A DNA stretch of 64,000 nucleotides. Origin: Nocardia brasiliensis (GTDB lineage Bacteria > Actinomycetota > Actinomycetes > Mycobacteriales > Mycobacteriaceae). The DNA lies in assembly GCF_011801125.1 (NCBI RefSeq), contig NZ_CP046171.1, forward strand, positions 4,464,001-4,528,000, written 5' to 3'. Shown here in pieces: positions 18,436 through 27,458 of the stretch. Each line of letters begins with the position of its first letter. Positions within the stretch are counted from its first letter, which is position 1. The translations under genes were made by a program, and so were the position numbers. Below the pieces are notes generated by a model. The model was not told the DNA's origin, made no database searches, and was given only the letters and a program-made list of their open reading frames with translations.

Positions 18436-19191
18436 TCAGCCGGTTGGTTTACCGAAGCCGGGCACTTCTGGTTTGCCGAGGCCAGGTACGTCAGGCAGCG
18501 ACGGCAATTCCGCAGTTGTGGAAACATCCGACACAGTGAACTTGCCGGTCGGGATTTCGTTGCAGGACGAGACGGTCAATCCCTTGATGATCCCGGTGCC
18601 CCGCAAGCCTCCGCCGGACGACAGGATCGGCACGGCGTCGCCGGTGAGGCCGAAATCCGAGCCCGTCACCCGCACCGGTTCGTCGCCACCGAGCGGAATC
18701 GTCGCCGTCAGCTTCCCGCCGCTGACCGTGATCGTCCCACCACCGGGAGCCGACTCCGTTCCCTCCGCCTTCGAGGACGTCAGCACGCACGCCTTGCCCT
18801 CTTGGTCCTCGGTGATGGTCAGCTTCTCGGCAATGCCCGAGAACGGGGAAGCCGCACCACCGCACAGGATCTTCTGCGCCTGCTGCACCACCTTCTGCAC
18901 ACTCACCCCACCGGATTGCGCCGGGAACGAGCCCGCACCCTCGGCGATATAGTCCGAGCCCTTTTGGGAAATGGTGAAAGTGCCCTTACCGCCGGTACAG
19001 GGCACCGTAATCCCCGACGCCGAGTCCTCGCTCTTGCCGGTGGGTTCGGCGCGCACCGCTCCCGCCATGCAGAACAGACCGACGCTTACCGCGGCGGCCG
19101 TGAAAGACCTTGCGACACTCGACCTACGAGACCATGCTCGTCCTCGGCCAGCTACCGGCACAGTCGATCTTGTTCCACCCAATCGTCGCAT
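18436..19191 (-). CDS. Exported protein of unknown function
   Basis: The 251-residue protein has a long positively charged N-terminus, then a hydrophobic segment (FTAAAVSVGLFCMAGAV) ending in RAEP, a likely signal peptide. The mature part has three Cys (PCTGG, LCGGA, SSCNEI, plus KACVL) and beta-rich repeats such as GTITVSGGKLTATIPLGG, ending in a Pro/Gly tail PGLGKPEVPGFGKP. The ATG at 19191 is chosen over longer starts because GGAAGGGAG precedes it. It is 35 bp upstream of the MMPL gene and may be co-transcribed. No named family is recognised. Confidence 0.6.
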   Translation of the reverse strand: MRRLGGTRSTVPVAGRGRAWSRRSSVARSFTAAAVSVGLFCMAGAVRAEPTGKSEDSASGITVPCTGGKGTFTISQKGSDYIAEGAGSFPAQSGGVSVQKVVQQAQKILCGGAASPFSGIAEKLTITEDQEGKACVLTSSKAEGTESAPGGGTITVSGGKLTATIPLGGDEPVRVTGSDFGLTGDAVPILSSGGGLRGTGIIKGLTVSSCNEIPTGKFTVSDVSTTAELPSLPDVPGLGKPEVPGFGKPTG

Positions 19192-19512
19192 TCCCAGCAC
19201 TCCCTTCCGTACATTCGATCCACCGATGAAAGCGCCGGACGGCCGAACGCACTCGACCACGGCTCGAGATGGCGCGCTGAGCATTCCCGACTGCATCGGC
19301 CAGCAAACGAAGCGAGCCGGACCATCCCGATAGCCGGGGGTGCGCCACTAGAAATTCGTTGCCATCGGAAGGGCGGATGGGTACAGGATTATCCGGAGCT
19401 GTTGGCCGCATGATCACGCGCTGACAGCCCATTCTATAACGGCGGATCGGGTCCGCCGGATCCAACTGGGCTGCGGCGAGTCGCGCCTTCAGCACATTGA
19501 TGTTGTTGTTGA
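19192..19512. other. Divergent intergenic region
   Basis: This holds the promoters of the exported-protein gene (minus) and the cystatin-like gene (plus). No hairpin, operator or small gene stands out, and the ribosome binding site of the cystatin-like gene is weak. Confidence 0.4.
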
Positions 19513-19950
19513 ATGGCTGCCATGACAGCTCATCGGTTACGGCTGGGTTGGATTTGCTTGATCGTGGCGGGTGTCGCGATCGCTGTCTGCGCGGGCAACG
19601 CGCACGCTGAACCATCCTCTGAGGGGAAATGGTCCGCCGCAGACCCGAACAGCGACGGGGTAGCGTCCGCGACGGCGTTCGCGGTTAGCAAGTTCAACGA
19701 TCAGAGCAACACGCTTCACTACCGCAAGTTGATTCGCATCGTCGATGCCAAACAGCGAGTCCAGGCCGGCATTCTATACCGGGTCGCCTTCGAAATGGCC
19801 GATACGGTCTGCCGCAAATCCCAAGCCGCGGACGCGAACTGCGCAGTCGATCCACACGGGCACCGACACCGCTGCACAGCAGAAGTCTGGGTGAAACCAT
19901 GGGAGGACTTCGCCCAACTGCGGGAATTAGAATGCGAAGCCATGCCATGA
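19513..19950 (+). CDS. Secreted type-2-cystatin-like protein
   Basis: The 145-residue protein has a signal peptide (CLIVAGVAIAVCAGNAHA, cleavage near residue 32) and a mature domain that matches animal type 2 cystatins, inhibitors of papain-like cysteine proteases. Visible matches are FAVSKFN (cystatin C FAVGEYN), a first hairpin loop RVQAG at 82-86 in place of QIVAG, a PW second loop at 129-130, and four Cys at 100, 110, 121 and 141. The spacings Gly86-Cys100 (14), Cys100-Cys110 (10), Cys121-Pro129 (8) and Cys121-Cys141 (20) are identical to those in human cystatin C. The inhibitory Gln is Arg82 in that alignment. Its stop overlaps the next start (ATGA). Confidence 0.82.
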   Translation: MAAMTAHRLRLGWICLIVAGVAIAVCAGNAHAEPSSEGKWSAADPNSDGVASATAFAVSKFNDQSNTLHYRKLIRIVDAKQRVQAGILYRVAFEMADTVCRKSQAADANCAVDPHGHRHRCTAEVWVKPWEDFAQLRELECEAMP

Positions 19951-20199
19951 TCGCCTTCGCCCACCGGGTCGCACATTTCACCGAAGTGATCAAAGCGTCG
20001 GAGTCCGACGCGGACGGCCACATCGACACCCGCGTCTACAAGGGTACGCGGAGAGTTGTTCTTCGCCTCCAGCAATTATCTGGTCTACCAATTCGACTAT
20101 CTCGGTGACCCGCGCAATGTCGTGATCGACATCGGATTGAGTCCGGCCTCCGACGCGCGGCACGAACGGTTGTCCGTGCACCTGTCCGGCGCGCCCTGA
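19947..20199 (+). pseudogene. Small gene coupled to the cystatin-like gene, frameshifted
   Basis: An ATG overlapping the cystatin-like stop opens a frame reading MIAFAHRVAHFTEVIKASES to about YKGT near 20046. A second frame then reads ELFFASSNYLVYQFDYLGDP and on to a TGA at 20197-20199. Joined, these give a protein of about 83 residues. One base-pair change near 20043-20052 separates the halves. No family is recognised; a sequencing error would also explain it. Confidence 0.4.
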
Positions 20200-20222
20200 G
20201 GTAGGCATTCACCGACGGCTAC

Positions 20223-20673
20223 CTGCAAATCGGGCAGGTAGCCGAGCGAACCCAGTTGTCGTTGAAGACGATTCGCCACTACGACGAAGTCGGCCTGGTT
20301 CAGCCTTCGGCACGCTCGACCGGCAGGTTCCGGCTCTACACCGAAGCCGATGTGGCCCGGTTACTGGTGATCCGGCGGATGAAACCGCTCGGATTCACGC
20401 GCGCGGAAATGAAACAGCTCCTGCGCAGTCGCCGTGCTCGACAACGGACACCACCACCGGTGATCAACGCACCTTCGCAGCCCTTACCTACTCGCGCGCC
20501 GGGACAAAGCCCGCGACAGCGCCGAGCGGCTGCGGCGACAGCTGAGCTACGCCGAGGAGTGCACCGAACTACTCGCCGCACGAACCACCACACCGTTCGG
20601 ACTGACCGGCGGGGTCATCGACGATCCCGAGCACCGTATTCGCTTGAGGCCACGAATGGCGCAGAGGAGATAG
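20223..20673 (+). pseudogene. MerR-family regulator, start and C-terminus disrupted
   Basis: The helix-turn-helix domain is clear: QIGQVAERTQLSLKTIRHYD, then VGLVQPSARSTGRFRLYTEA and DVARLLVIRRMKPLGFTRAE. No ATG, GTG or TTG precedes LQIGQVAE (codon CTG at 20223); the first TTG at 20256 cuts into the recognition helix. Downstream of MKQLL the frame is lost, and the expected coiled-coil tail (RDKARDSAERLRRQLSYAEE) and C-terminus ending at a TAG (20671-20673) lie in another frame. The gene is judged non-functional. Confidence 0.65.
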
Positions 20674-20796
20674 CAAAGGTCAAGCGCCGATGGTCGGGGC
20701 GAACACCAGATCATCACGTTTGACGCTGGGACCTGATCAGCGACAGTCTTCACGTTCCAGGGGCCCGTCGCTCCGAGGACCGCAACCTCGACGTGA

Positions 20797-20830
20797 TATC
20801 GTCGCTATCGAGAAAACGTTACCGTCGATA
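20797..20830. promoter_or_regulatory. Paired TAnCGnCGATA operator in front of the TetR gene
   Basis: TATCGTCGCTA (20797-20807, reverse complement TAGCGACGATA) and TACCGTCGATA (20820-20830) form an inverted pair ending 10 bp before the TetR start. The same 11-bp motif occurs three times in front of the catabolic operon (28141-28210). Autoregulation by the adjacent TetR protein is the natural reading. Confidence 0.55.
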
Positions 20831-20840
20831 GGGGCGAGTG

Positions 20841-21533
20841 ATGACAGCCAACGCCACCCGTGAACGCATCTTGGCCGCGGCCGCCGACCTGCTGGCCAAC
20901 GGCGGCACCGAAGCAGTGTCCACGCGCGCGGTCGCTGCGGCCGCCAATGTGCAAGCGCCCACCCTGTACCGACTGTTCGGCGATAAGCAGCGATTACTCG
21001 ACGCAGTCACCGCGCACGGATTCGAGCAATACCTGGCGCAGAAGAAGAGCTTGACCCCCACCAACGATCCGGTGGAAGACCTGAGACGCGGATGGGACAG
21101 TCACGTCGAGTTCGGCCTGACCCATCCCGCCTTCTACGTACTCATGTACGGCGTACCCCAGCCCGAACGCCGACCTGCCACCGCCGCCGAGACCAACCGC
21201 CTGCTTCGCGCCGTGCTCGAACGCATCGCCGTCGCAGGCAGATTGCGGATGCCCGCCGAGGCCGCCGCAGGCCTCATCCACGCCACCAACACCGGGGTCA
21301 CCCTCTCACTCATCGCCACCCCCAGCGGTGACCGAGATCCCGAACTCTCCGCACGCACGCGTGAGATCATCCTCGCCGCCGTCACCACCGGACCCGACAG
21401 CGACCACCGAAATGCCGCATTAGCTACCCGCGCCCTGAGCCTCGAGGCAATGCTCACCGACCAGGCTCGCCCCTTGAGCGCAGCCGAAACCGCCCTCCTG
21501 CACGAATGGCTGCTGCGCATCGCCAATAAGTAG
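20841..21533 (+). CDS. TetR-family transcriptional regulator
   Basis: The 230-residue protein has the TetR DNA-binding domain in its first 60 residues (RERILAAAADLLANGG, VSTRAVAAAANVQAPTLYRL, GDKQRLLDAV) and an alpha-helical ligand domain. ATG 20841 is preferred over the adjacent GTG 20838; AGGGG lies just upstream. The inverted TAnCGnCGATA pair in its promoter suggests it represses itself. The same motif before the operon at 28315 makes that operon its likely target, although the Tn7-like element now lies between. The inducing ligand is unknown, presumably a substrate of that operon. Confidence 0.88.
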   Translation: MTANATRERILAAAADLLANGGTEAVSTRAVAAAANVQAPTLYRLFGDKQRLLDAVTAHGFEQYLAQKKSLTPTNDPVEDLRRGWDSHVEFGLTHPAFYVLMYGVPQPERRPATAAETNRLLRAVLERIAVAGRLRMPAEAAAGLIHATNTGVTLSLIATPSGDRDPELSARTREIILAAVTTGPDSDHRNAALATRALSLEAMLTDQARPLSAAETALLHEWLLRIANK

Positions 21534-21870
21534 GCCCTAGTGGCTTCGTCCGCGAATTGTGACGTCACCTGTCCGCCAATCCTGTGGCGTGTCGTTACCT
21601 ACACCGGTCGAAGATGTTCACGAATCATGACGGCAGGAGACCACGGTGCCGGGGCTTCCACCTCTTCCGCACACACCCTCATGCCGATGTGCGACCGTAC
21701 GGCCGACCCTGAACAAGCGGTCGGCCGGCGCTCGGCGAATATCCGGATCTGCCGAATATCGCGTCTAAATTGGCGACGCTACTTGGCCGGGTGTTCGAAA
21801 CCGTCGATCCGAACATCTAACACGCGTCGAACCGACCGGGTAACCGCAGCCGCTGATTGTGGCCGCCCAA
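21534..21870. other. Intergenic stretch without a recognisable gene
   Basis: The 337 bp after the TetR gene contain no frame with family character, ribosome binding site or clear hairpin. Scraps of coding-like sequence may be remnants. Confidence 0.4.
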
Positions 21871-22332
21871 CTAGTAGCGGTCTTCGACAAATACGTTTGT
21901 ACGGGCCTGCGTTTCGGCGTAAATTGTGCCGTTTATCCACACTGCGGCCTCAAGAGTGTGCGTACCGGTCCTGAGACCGGTCAGCCCACGTGGGATGAGG
22001 GCGGAGCGTTTAGCCACGGACCAGTGGCGCACTTTTCCGTCACATTTCAGTTCGGCTCGCCATGGAATCGTCCAGCTCTTATACCCGTACCCTACTTTTA
22101 TTGATGCGTCGTTCCCGTGCGGGGACGAGCACGAGGCGGTGCCGGAGATCATGTCTTTCAAGGTGTAGCGCGTGCCGTCGACCTCGATGTGCACGGGCGG
22201 AAGCCTATCCAGCGTGATCGTCGCCCAGGTCTCGCTTTCGGCGTACGCCACCGTCGGGGGCATAACGGAGCCCCCTACTGCGACAACAGCTGCTGCAATC
22301 AGCGAAGCGGTGCACGCGCGGTTCATTGGCAT
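21871..22332 (-). CDS. Exported protein of unknown function
   Basis: The 153-residue protein starts at an ATG with AGGAAA upstream and has a signal peptide (ACTASLIAAAVVAVGGSVMP, cleavage near VAYAES). The mature domain looks beta-rich (WATITLDRLPPVHIEVDG, HTLEAAVWINGTIYAETQ), like an immunoglobulin-type sandwich, with two Cys (SCSSP, LKCDG) that may pair. No named family is recognised. It lies next to the left end of the Tn7-like element and is transcribed away from it. Confidence 0.6.
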   Translation of the reverse strand: MPMNRACTASLIAAAVVAVGGSVMPPTVAYAESETWATITLDRLPPVHIEVDGTRYTLKDMISGTASCSSPHGNDASIKVGYGYKSWTIPWRAELKCDGKVRHWSVAKRSALIPRGLTGLRTGTHTLEAAVWINGTIYAETQARTNVFVEDRY

Positions 22333-22670
22333 CTTGGTTTCCTGTCTTTGAAGGCGAGCTCGTGAGTCCAATCCGCCGTACTTCTGAATATTCGGACCCG
22401 CGACCAGCCTGGATGGGTCCCCCGGCCGGACCGCTGAGGCGCGACTCGAGGTGTCTGCGTCAAGCGGGTGGCAGGGCCTCCGCGGCCGGTTGTAATGTCA
22501 GCAGAGGCGAGAATCAGGGCCGCGCGAATGCCCGGTAAAGTCGCTGAGCGCTCGCTTGCCGGAGCCGCCAAACACTGTCGTTATTGTCCTGTCTCAGCTG
22601 GCATGGGGTGGGTGTAGGCGATTGGCCTGGGCTGCTTCGGATCGAGTGAGACGGCCGTGGGTTGCGGGTC

Positions 22671-23633
22671 TCAGTTGATCTGGTGCAGATCGGGATGGGT
22701 TGCGGCTCTGATGAGTTCGACGGCGAGCCAGTGTCCGAGGTCGGCTGCGTGCGCAATGGGACTTGGGAATCGGGGTGTGGGCCGGTGGCCGTTGGCGCCG
22801 CGGGCGAGGAGGAATGCGGTAATGGTGGCGTTGAGCGGTTCGCCGCTGCTGTGACGGGCGTGTTCGATGTCGATGGCGTGGTGGAGCAGTGTTCGGCCGT
22901 GGTGCTGGGTGTCGACGTTGTCGCCGAGGTCGAGGTGGATGCGCAGCCGGTCGAGGTCGTAGGCTTCGACGGCCTGGTGGGCCGGTGGAAGCAGGCTGTG
23001 GGCTGTGGTCCTGCGGCGATGCGCGACGTAGGTGCGGACGATGCTGTAGGACACGTCGGCTGCGTGTTCGGTCACGAGCCGGTCGTAGATCGATTGGATC
23101 GTTCCGCGTCTCGGTCCGGTCGCGGTGTGTTCCTGTTCGAGTATCGCGTCGATGACGGGGATGAACGGGTCGAGCCGGGACGTGCGCTGCGGGTATTGCT
23201 TGCGGGGCTGCGGGTTCGGTGATTTCAGTGCTTGGTGGACGGTGCGTTCGCCGACGCCGTATCGGTCGGCGAGCGCGTTGATGCTCATGCCGAGGCGGGC
23301 GTCGCGGCGGATCAGCCGGAACACTTCGGTTCGTGGAAGGGGGGACCGTGACCGGCGGTTGGCCGGGCTGGCCTTTGCCGGGTCGGGGTGCAGGTCGGTG
23401 AGGGCGTATTGCAGCGCGGTTGGTGAGCGGCCCGATAGGGCCGCGAGCCGGTCGAGCCGGATGTGGTTGCCGTCGTGAGGGTCCTGCAGATATCGGCGCA
23501 GGTGGGCGGGGCGCATGTGGTTGGCGACCGCGAGGCGCCGGATGTAGGCCAGGCAGTCGTCGCCGGGTTGCGGTCTGGGACGGATCGGCAACGGGCGCAG
23601 CGGATCCGGGGTGTCAGTTGTGGTTGTGGTCAT
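22671..23633 (-). CDS. TniQ-like target-selection protein with HTH and ankyrin repeats
   Basis: The 320-residue protein begins with a TniQ N-terminal domain (LPIRPRPQPGDDCLAYIRRL, NHMRPAHLRRYL). A helix-turn-helix follows (SINALADRYGVGERTVHQAL, residues ~115-135), and the C-terminal ~100 residues have ankyrin-repeat character (GRTLLHHAIDIEHAR, ITAFLLARGANGH, SPIAHAADLGHWLAVELI). The CxxC zinc finger that normally follows the TniQ domain is absent. TniQ proteins choose the target site and recruit the AAA+ regulator; the ankyrin part suggests a protein partner at the target, which is inference. The ATG overlaps the tnsC-like stop (ATGA), and the gene ends inside the left transposon end. Confidence 0.78.
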   Translation of the reverse strand: MTTTTTDTPDPLRPLPIRPRPQPGDDCLAYIRRLAVANHMRPAHLRRYLQDPHDGNHIRLDRLAALSGRSPTALQYALTDLHPDPAKASPANRRSRSPLPRTEVFRLIRRDARLGMSINALADRYGVGERTVHQALKSPNPQPRKQYPQRTSRLDPFIPVIDAILEQEHTATGPRRGTIQSIYDRLVTEHAADVSYSIVRTYVAHRRRTTAHSLLPPAHQAVEAYDLDRLRIHLDLGDNVDTQHHGRTLLHHAIDIEHARHSSGEPLNATITAFLLARGANGHRPTPRFPSPIAHAADLGHWLAVELIRAATHPDLHQIN

Positions 23634-24646
23634 CGGGTCGGGCTGGGTTTGCGGCTGGGGTTGGTTTGTGCGGCGTGGTCGAGATCGACCGCGTCCAATA
23701 GTGGTTTGGTGATTGCTTCGCTGCCGTCGAGCAGCGCTTCCAGGGCGCCGCCGCGGATCAGGTGTGAGAGGCTGCCGATCATTCCGCCGGTGCGTTGGTG
23801 CAGGTAACGGGCCAGATCAGGCAGGGTTCCGGGTGCGTGGTGGTGCAGGCGCAGGGCGTCTTCGAGGGTGGAGACGATCTGGTGCCATTCGTCGGTGAAT
23901 CCGAATGCGAGGGTGGGGATGAGGGTGAAGCGGCCGGCGATCTGCCGTCCGCGGGTGCCGTTGAACAGCCCTTGGTGTTCGACGTCGATGCCCGAGTAGA
24001 CGAAGGTGGCGTTGATGCGCTCGGAAAAGTATTTGAGCGTGTCGGAAACCTCGGCGCCGCTGCGTGTCGCGAGCTGCATGTTGTGTATTTCGTCCACGAG
24101 TACCAGGCTGACGCGCATGTCGGCGCTGACACCGCAGACGGCTTCGATGACGTCGGTGATGTTGGCGCGCGCGGGAATCGGCAGTCCGAGGAATCGGGCG
24201 AACTCGATGGCCAGCATGCGTGAGGTCGCTGCGGGCGGGACCGTGACGTAGATGACCGGAATCCGGTCGTGGCCGGGATGACGGGCCCGGTCGATCGCCT
24301 GGTATGCCTTGCCGAACTGAGTGATCGCGGTCGTTTTGCCGGTGCCGGCCGCGCCGGACACGACCATCCCGCGTCGCGCGCTGATCGCGTGCCGGTTGAG
24401 CAGTGTCAACCGCCGCCCGGTGTTGACCACCCGCCGCAACGTGGACGTGGCCACGACCCCGAGCCGGGTGTGGTAGTCCAACCGCAGGTCGTCATAGATT
24501 TCACGCTCGACGCGGCCGAGTTCCCGAAGCCGCTCCGGCGGATGTAGTTCCGGTGGTTTCACCGCGGAGTCGGTGAACCGGTTCCATCCCTGCAGGGTGG
24601 TCAGATGCCCGGCCGCATCGTCGCTGTCGGACGGTGCCGGGATCAC
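23630..24646 (-). CDS. TnsC/TniB-like AAA+ transposition regulator
   Basis: The ~338-residue ATPase has Walker A GAAGTGKTTAITQFG and Walker B VSLVLVDEIHNMQ, with a sensor-like NATFVYSGIDVE segment, the pattern of TniB/TnsC proteins that oligomerise on target DNA and activate the transposase. Two adjacent GTG codons (24649 and 24646) are possible starts; both overlap the end of the tnsB-like gene. It is the third gene of the coupled unit, and its stop overlaps the tniQ start. Confidence 0.88.
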   Translation of the reverse strand: MIPAPSDSDDAAGHLTTLQGWNRFTDSAVKPPELHPPERLRELGRVEREIYDDLRLDYHTRLGVVATSTLRRVVNTGRRLTLLNRHAISARRGMVVSGAAGTGKTTAITQFGKAYQAIDRARHPGHDRIPVIYVTVPPAATSRMLAIEFARFLGLPIPARANITDVIEAVCGVSADMRVSLVLVDEIHNMQLATRSGAEVSDTLKYFSERINATFVYSGIDVEHQGLFNGTRGRQIAGRFTLIPTLAFGFTDEWHQIVSTLEDALRLHHHAPGTLPDLARYLHQRTGGMIGSLSHLIRGGALEALLDGSEAITKPLLDAVDLDHAAQTNPSRKPSPTR

Positions 24647-26709
24647 CACCGTTTCTTCGCCTCCTCGAAGGGATCGAAAATTCCCAGCGGAATCACCTTC
24701 GCCAGACGGGTCTCGCCCGACGGCTCGCCGTCGAGCTCGCCGCCCTCGGGCTCGCCGCCCTCGGGCTCAGGCGAGCTGGTCAGCGAAGCCGGATGTGGCG
24801 AAGCGGTCGTGGCTCTGGTTCGGCCCGTGACTCGGCGTTCTCGTGTGGTTGGCTTCTGCGGAGCATCGACGGTGGGGCCGCGCTCGGCGCGGTTGAGCAG
24901 ATCGGTTGCAGCCTGCGCGATTTCGGCTTCGGTAGCGGTGTCGTTTCCTCGGGCAGTCAAGGTGGTGCGGGCGTGCTGCCAGGCCAGTTCGCCGAACGGG
25001 GCCGGTGTGGTCTTCAGATGTGTCCAATACGCGGTGATCCAGCGGCTGCTGGTGTGGTCGCGCACCCATATTCGTGAAATGTCGTAGGGGTCGTGGTGCA
25101 CTTCCCAGCGTCCGTTGCGGTGTTCGACGCCGGAGTGCTGGCGGCGCAGCGGGTTCAGTGCCTTCGCATCGTAAGTGCGGTTGTTGAGCTTGACGCCGTA
25201 GGAGTTGATCGTGCGCCAGGTGGCGGGCAGCAGTTCGATGTAGTCGTCGGCGGTCAGCGGGACCGGGAGATAGCCGGTGATCTCGACCATCGCGGAATAC
25301 ATTTCGTTGGGCGTCAACACGTTTCCCGGTGTGATCGGGTCACGAAGCCCGTCGTGAGGGCGGTTCTGCCAGACCGCGACAATCCACTCGTCGAGCAGTT
25401 CCTGCAACTCCAGCATCGACCAAACCGCCTGCCGGTCAGCGTCTTTGCCGCGCCGCTCGACCGAGGACCCGACGTATCCGGCGACATGTTGAGCGAACAG
25501 GGTGCCCACCGATTGCAGGGTCCGCTCCACCTTGCCTTTGTCGGTCGGGGTGTCCGGGTGAGCGGGCTGCAAGCTGACGCCCAACGCCAAGCACGCCGAT
25601 CGGAACGTCTGCGACAGATAGGCTTTGCCGTGGTCGAACACGATGGTCTCCGGCACGATCACCGGCCGGGCCGCCGCGTCGGACAGCCGCCGGTCGATTT
25701 CGGTCAACCGCCGGTGTGGCAGCACCGACCGCGACATTCGCAATGCATCCGACCAGCCCGGCCGCATCGGTTCCGGAGTCAGCGCTCTGGCCAGCAGCAG
25801 CGCCGCATCGACCGCCTTGGTGGTCGGCCGCAGCACCGCTGCGGCGATCGTGCGAGTCCGGACATCGACCAGTGCGGTCAGCTCGGCCCGGTCGACGGTG
25901 CCGTCGTCCAGGACGACCCGGACGTCGATCGGTGTGGAGTCGATCTCGGTGATCTCGCCGGGCCGGGCCGCGGTGACGGTGCCGAAAGGCCCGTCCGGCT
26001 GTTTGGCCAGCGATCGGCGGGTGCGGGCCGATCCCAGAGTGTGTTTGCCCGCGGCGATGCGATCGACCAGCCGGTAGAACGTCGCTCGCGACGGCATTGC
26101 GGGCGACTGGTCGCCGTAGGCTTCGCGCAGCGCATTCTCCGTGCGGCGCATCAGCCGGCTGCCGGTGCCGGTCGAGCGATCGGTCTCCTCGTCGATGAGC
26201 CTGCGCAGCACTTCCACTACCCGTTCGTCGACCCGGCCGGTCGTCGAACGACGGGGAAGGAAACGGCGATCGACCACCCCGAGCAGCCCGTCACGCTGGT
26301 AGGCCAGCCGATGCCGCTGCAGCGTGCCCAGACTGACCGCATGCCCGGCGGCCCGTAACTGGTCGACCTTGGCAAGCTCTCGCTGCCGCAACGAACGCCG
26401 AACCGCAGCGCCAGCCGCCCCGCCGGACGGCTCGCCGGTCAGGACCTCGATCACCTGCGCCTCCCACCATCTGGCCCGCTCCATCACCTCCGCAGGGACC
26501 GCATCGAATACCTCCTCGGAGATCAACCGTGGTCGTGACGCCGACACCAGCTCCAATCCGGCGGCGCCCAGCAGCTCGCTCGCCGCGATCGTGACCGGCG
26601 TCCCGACCGGGTCGACCAGATCGACCGAATCACCGGCAACTGAGACCACGGTGTATTCACTACCCTCCAGCCGGATCTCGTCTCCGGCCCGCAACACCGC
26701 CTGCCTCAC
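24643..26709 (-). CDS. TnsB/TniA-like DDE transposase
   Basis: The 688-residue protein is the strand-transfer transposase. It has N-terminal DNA-binding domains, a Mu/retroviral integrase core with catalytic residues in EITEIDSTPIDV (Asp), VFDHGKAYLS (Asp) and TPTDKGKVERTL (Glu), and a mu-type C-terminal beta domain (LPATWRTINSYGVKLNNRTY). The tail is rich in Pro, Glu and Gly with an EGGEPEGGE repeat. GTG 26709 overlaps the tnsA-like stop (GTGA); an open extension upstream in this frame is the shadow of tnsA. It needs the TnsA-like subunit for 5' cleavage and hence cut-and-paste movement. Confidence 0.92.
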   Translation of the reverse strand: MRQAVLRAGDEIRLEGSEYTVVSVAGDSVDLVDPVGTPVTIAASELLGAAGLELVSASRPRLISEEVFDAVPAEVMERARWWEAQVIEVLTGEPSGGAAGAAVRRSLRQRELAKVDQLRAAGHAVSLGTLQRHRLAYQRDGLLGVVDRRFLPRRSTTGRVDERVVEVLRRLIDEETDRSTGTGSRLMRRTENALREAYGDQSPAMPSRATFYRLVDRIAAGKHTLGSARTRRSLAKQPDGPFGTVTAARPGEITEIDSTPIDVRVVLDDGTVDRAELTALVDVRTRTIAAAVLRPTTKAVDAALLLARALTPEPMRPGWSDALRMSRSVLPHRRLTEIDRRLSDAAARPVIVPETIVFDHGKAYLSQTFRSACLALGVSLQPAHPDTPTDKGKVERTLQSVGTLFAQHVAGYVGSSVERRGKDADRQAVWSMLELQELLDEWIVAVWQNRPHDGLRDPITPGNVLTPNEMYSAMVEITGYLPVPLTADDYIELLPATWRTINSYGVKLNNRTYDAKALNPLRRQHSGVEHRNGRWEVHHDPYDISRIWVRDHTSSRWITAYWTHLKTTPAPFGELAWQHARTTLTARGNDTATEAEIAQAATDLLNRAERGPTVDAPQKPTTRERRVTGRTRATTASPHPASLTSSPEPEGGEPEGGELDGEPSGETRLAKVIPLGIFDPFEEAKKRW

Positions 26710-27458
26710 GCGGCCCGCCTCGACGTCACAACCGCTGACCCGTCCAACCGGACGGTCATGTCGGTGACCAGTTCGCTTGTCCACAACAGATGGAACAACG
26801 TCGGCAGCACCGCAATTCGGTCCCCAACCGCCGCTGCCCCGTCGAACATCGCTCGCGGGGAAGCGAATACCCGCAACAACTCCGCTGCGGCGGGCTCGAC
26901 CCGGTTGCGTGGATGCCGAAACCCGGCCAGCCACCGCAGATTCGCGGCCAGCACCGGATCGACCTCGCCGACCCGGCGATACTCCCAGCCCACCGCCCGG
27001 CACGCGACCCCGGTCGCGGCGAACAACGCCGCGTCGTCGTCCTCGATGCGGTCGTCGGCACGAACATCGATGACCACAACGCCGCCATCGGCCCGACGGA
27101 CGAAATAGTCGGGCACATGCCGGCGTGGACGCGGCTTGACCCCATCGCTCCACCACAACCGGAAAGGCTGCGAAACCACCGCGGCGACATCGGGATCGGC
27201 ATCCAGGACCATCACGTTGTCCCGCTCCAGCCACGACTCGTAGCCGACATGCCGTGCCGAACTCGCCATCCACCACCAACCCGAATAACTCCGCTGCCCC
27301 CGATACGAACGAAACGACCGCACCGGCCGGTCCACCACCTCGAACGGCACATCCCACACCGCCGACAGATCCCGCCGAACCAGCATGCCGCCCACGGTCA
27401 CGAACTCCACCTCGAAGCCCGCAGCCCCAACCGGACCCAACACTGGCGACGCACCCAT
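26706..27458 (-). CDS. TnsA-like endonuclease subunit of a heteromeric transposase
   Basis: The 250-residue protein shows the TnsA N-terminal nuclease pattern: ESWLERDNVMVLDADPDV (Glu), then QPFRLWW, VPDYFVRR (Asp) and VVVIDVRADDR, where the final basic residue of the PD-(D/E)xK site would be Arg rather than Lys. A helical tail follows. The upstream RSFRSYRGQRSYSGWWW motif is typical of actinobacterial TnsA-like proteins. ATG 27458 directly follows an in-frame GTG at 27461. It is the first gene of the transposition unit and its stop overlaps the tnsB-like start. Confidence 0.85.
   Translation of the reverse strand: MGASPVLGPVGAAGFEVEFVTVGGMLVRRDLSAVWDVPFEVVDRPVRSFRSYRGQRSYSGWWWMASSARHVGYESWLERDNVMVLDADPDVAAVVSQPFRLWWSDGVKPRPRRHVPDYFVRRADGGVVVIDVRADDRIEDDDAALFAATGVACRAVGWEYRRVGEVDPVLAANLRWLAGFRHPRNRVEPAAAELLRVFASPRAMFDGAAAVGDRIAVLPTLFHLLWTSELVTDMTVRLDGSAVVTSRRAA

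Noticed and set aside
26710..27357. N-terminal extension of the TnsB-like transposase frame
   Set aside because: It overlaps the TnsA-like gene in another frame, and a GTG overlapping the tnsA-like stop gives the natural start.
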